Shown here piece by piece: positions 63,473-64,000 of a DNA stretch of 64,000 nt (position 1 is its first letter; the number at the start of each line of letters is the position of its first letter). The stretch comes from Streptomyces sp. MP131-18 (GTDB lineage Bacteria; Actinomycetota; Actinomycetes; Streptomycetales; Streptomycetaceae): assembly GCF_001984575.1 (NCBI RefSeq), contig NZ_LZNS01000001.1, positions 7,145,012-7,209,011 on the forward strand. The letters run 5' to 3'. The position numbers and the translations under genes were made by a program. Under the pieces are notes generated by a model. The model was given only the letters and a program-made list of their open reading frames with translations, searched no databases and was not told the DNA's origin.

Positions 63473-63904
63473 TCAGGGCAGCGCGGCCTGGCTCGCCGCC
63501 CGCCGCCTGCGCAGCCAGAGCAGCCCGGCGACGGGCAGGACCACCGGCAGGTACAGATACCCCTGGCCGTAGTCGGACCACACGGTGGCATCCGGGAAGG
63601 CGTCCGGGTCGGCGAGCGACCAGGTGCCCACGGTCAGCACACCGGCCAGCTCCGCCGCGCAGGCCACCAGCGCGCCACGGCGCGCGTTCTCCCCGCCGCG
63701 GATCAGGGAGACGGTGATGAACGCGTAGACCAGCGCGGCCACCGCGGACAGCACGTAGGCCAGCGGCGCCTCGTCGAAGCGGGTCGTCAGCTGGTACACC
63801 GAACGCGATGTCGCACCGACGGTGAAGATCCCGTACAGCGTGACCAGCAGCCGGCCGGGGCCCTGCCGCAGCCCGGCCCGCGCGTCCGCCCTGTCCTCAG
63901 CCAC
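63473..63904 (-). CDS. Hypothetical four-helix integral membrane protein
   Basis: 143-residue protein with about four hydrophobic helices (LLVTLYGIFTVGATSRSVYQL, YVLSAVAALVYAFITVSLI, GALVACAAELAGVLTVGTW, YLYLPVVLPVAGLLWL) and a charged N-terminus. Streptomyces encode many such proteins of unknown function. GTG 63904; the start overlaps the stop of the upstream gene by 8 bp, so the two are probably coupled. Confidence 0.8.
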   Translation of the reverse strand: MAEDRADARAGLRQGPGRLLVTLYGIFTVGATSRSVYQLTTRFDEAPLAYVLSAVAALVYAFITVSLIRGGENARRGALVACAAELAGVLTVGTWSLADPDAFPDATVWSDYGQGYLYLPVVLPVAGLLWLRRRRAASQAALP

Positions 63905-64000
63905 CGGTTCCCCCCGCCCACACGTCGGCCAGCCGCAGTTCGAGTGCCGCGAGCACCACGGCGCCCGCGGCCACGGTCGCCGAGCCCCACCGGGAACGTT
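63897..64000 (-). CDS. 3' end of an upstream gene, unknown, cut by the window edge
   Basis: The minus-strand frame is open from the right edge to TGA at 63897-63899, giving about 33 visible C-terminal residues: SATVAAGAVVLAALELRLAD then VWAGGTGG. It is hydrophobic in part, so it may be a membrane protein. It overlaps the GTG of the next gene by 8 bp, typical of a coupled operon. Confidence 0.5.
   Translation of the reverse strand, partial: RSRWGSATVAAGAVVLAALELRLADVWAGGTGG

Overview
The window is chromosomal DNA from a high-GC actinomycete, almost certainly Streptomyces or a close relative. GC is very high, GTG starts and 4-bp ATGA/GTGA overlaps are common, one gene carries a TTA (bldA-type) codon, and a mycothiol-dependent isomerase-like protein, Tat-exported hydrolases, a CebR box and a mycosin are present. 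From memory, the gene order (helicase, glnA4 locus, DUF1844, infC-rpmI-rplT, SpoU methylase, histidine kinase, pheST, argCJBDR, argH) matches, in reverse, the core block of the Streptomyces coelicolor chromosome around SCO1570-SCO1631.

Layout. 1-5.9 kb: a Ski2-like helicase (cut by the left edge), a 5'-3' exonuclease, and a K+/H+-type antiporter coupled to a metal-receptor-like protein. 5.9-12.7 kb: an amine (probably ethanolamine) catabolic locus made of a class-I amidotransferase, an APC permease, a FadR-type repressor, a GlnA4-type gamma-glutamylamide synthetase, an aldehyde dehydrogenase and an SDR, with two matching operator-like palindromes. 12.7-17.9 kb: a DUF2510 protein, a proline-rich membrane protein and a mycosin-like subtilase, then a secreted beta-lactamase-fold protein and an SseB-like protein. 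18-26.7 kb: aquaporin, DUF1844 protein, infC (AUC start, leader attenuator)-rpmI-rplT, TrmH/SpoU methylase, PAS histidine kinase and pheST. 26.8-29.6 kb: LigD polymerase divergent from Ku (NHEJ), then 3-hydroxybutyryl-CoA dehydrogenase. 29.7-33.8 kb: GH74-CBM2 xyloglucanase with a CebR box and a GHL10 hydrolase. 34.3-42.5 kb: small accessory genes. 42.6-44.9 kb: a segment bounded by 64-bp inverted repeats holding a TTA-containing C45 acyltransferase gene and a decayed IS256-type transposase. 45-49.9 kb: argCJBDR. 49.9-52.1 kb: a decayed isoprenoid locus (argD fragment, ispH relic, intact GGPP-type synthase, ispG relic). 52.2-54.7 kb: four small minus-strand enzymes. 54.8-57.5 kb: argG-argH. 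57.5-64 kb: MocA-type oxidoreductase, alpha/beta hydrolase, aldo/keto reductase, PlsC, GDPD, GNAT and membrane proteins (the last cut by the right edge).

How the parts work together. argC, J, B, D, G and H plus the ArgR repressor cover arginine synthesis from N-acetylglutamate to arginine except argA/argF functions (ArgJ recycles the acetyl group). argG and argH form their own coupled pair, separated from argR by about 5 kb of foreign-looking and decayed DNA. The amine locus can import an amine, gamma-glutamylate it, oxidise the aldehyde and hydrolyse the gamma-glutamyl bond. The most unusual parts are the isoprenoid relic inside the arginine region, the inverted-repeat cassette just upstream of the argC promoter, and the shared operator pair in the amine locus. 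All calls come from reading the sequence; no database search was run.
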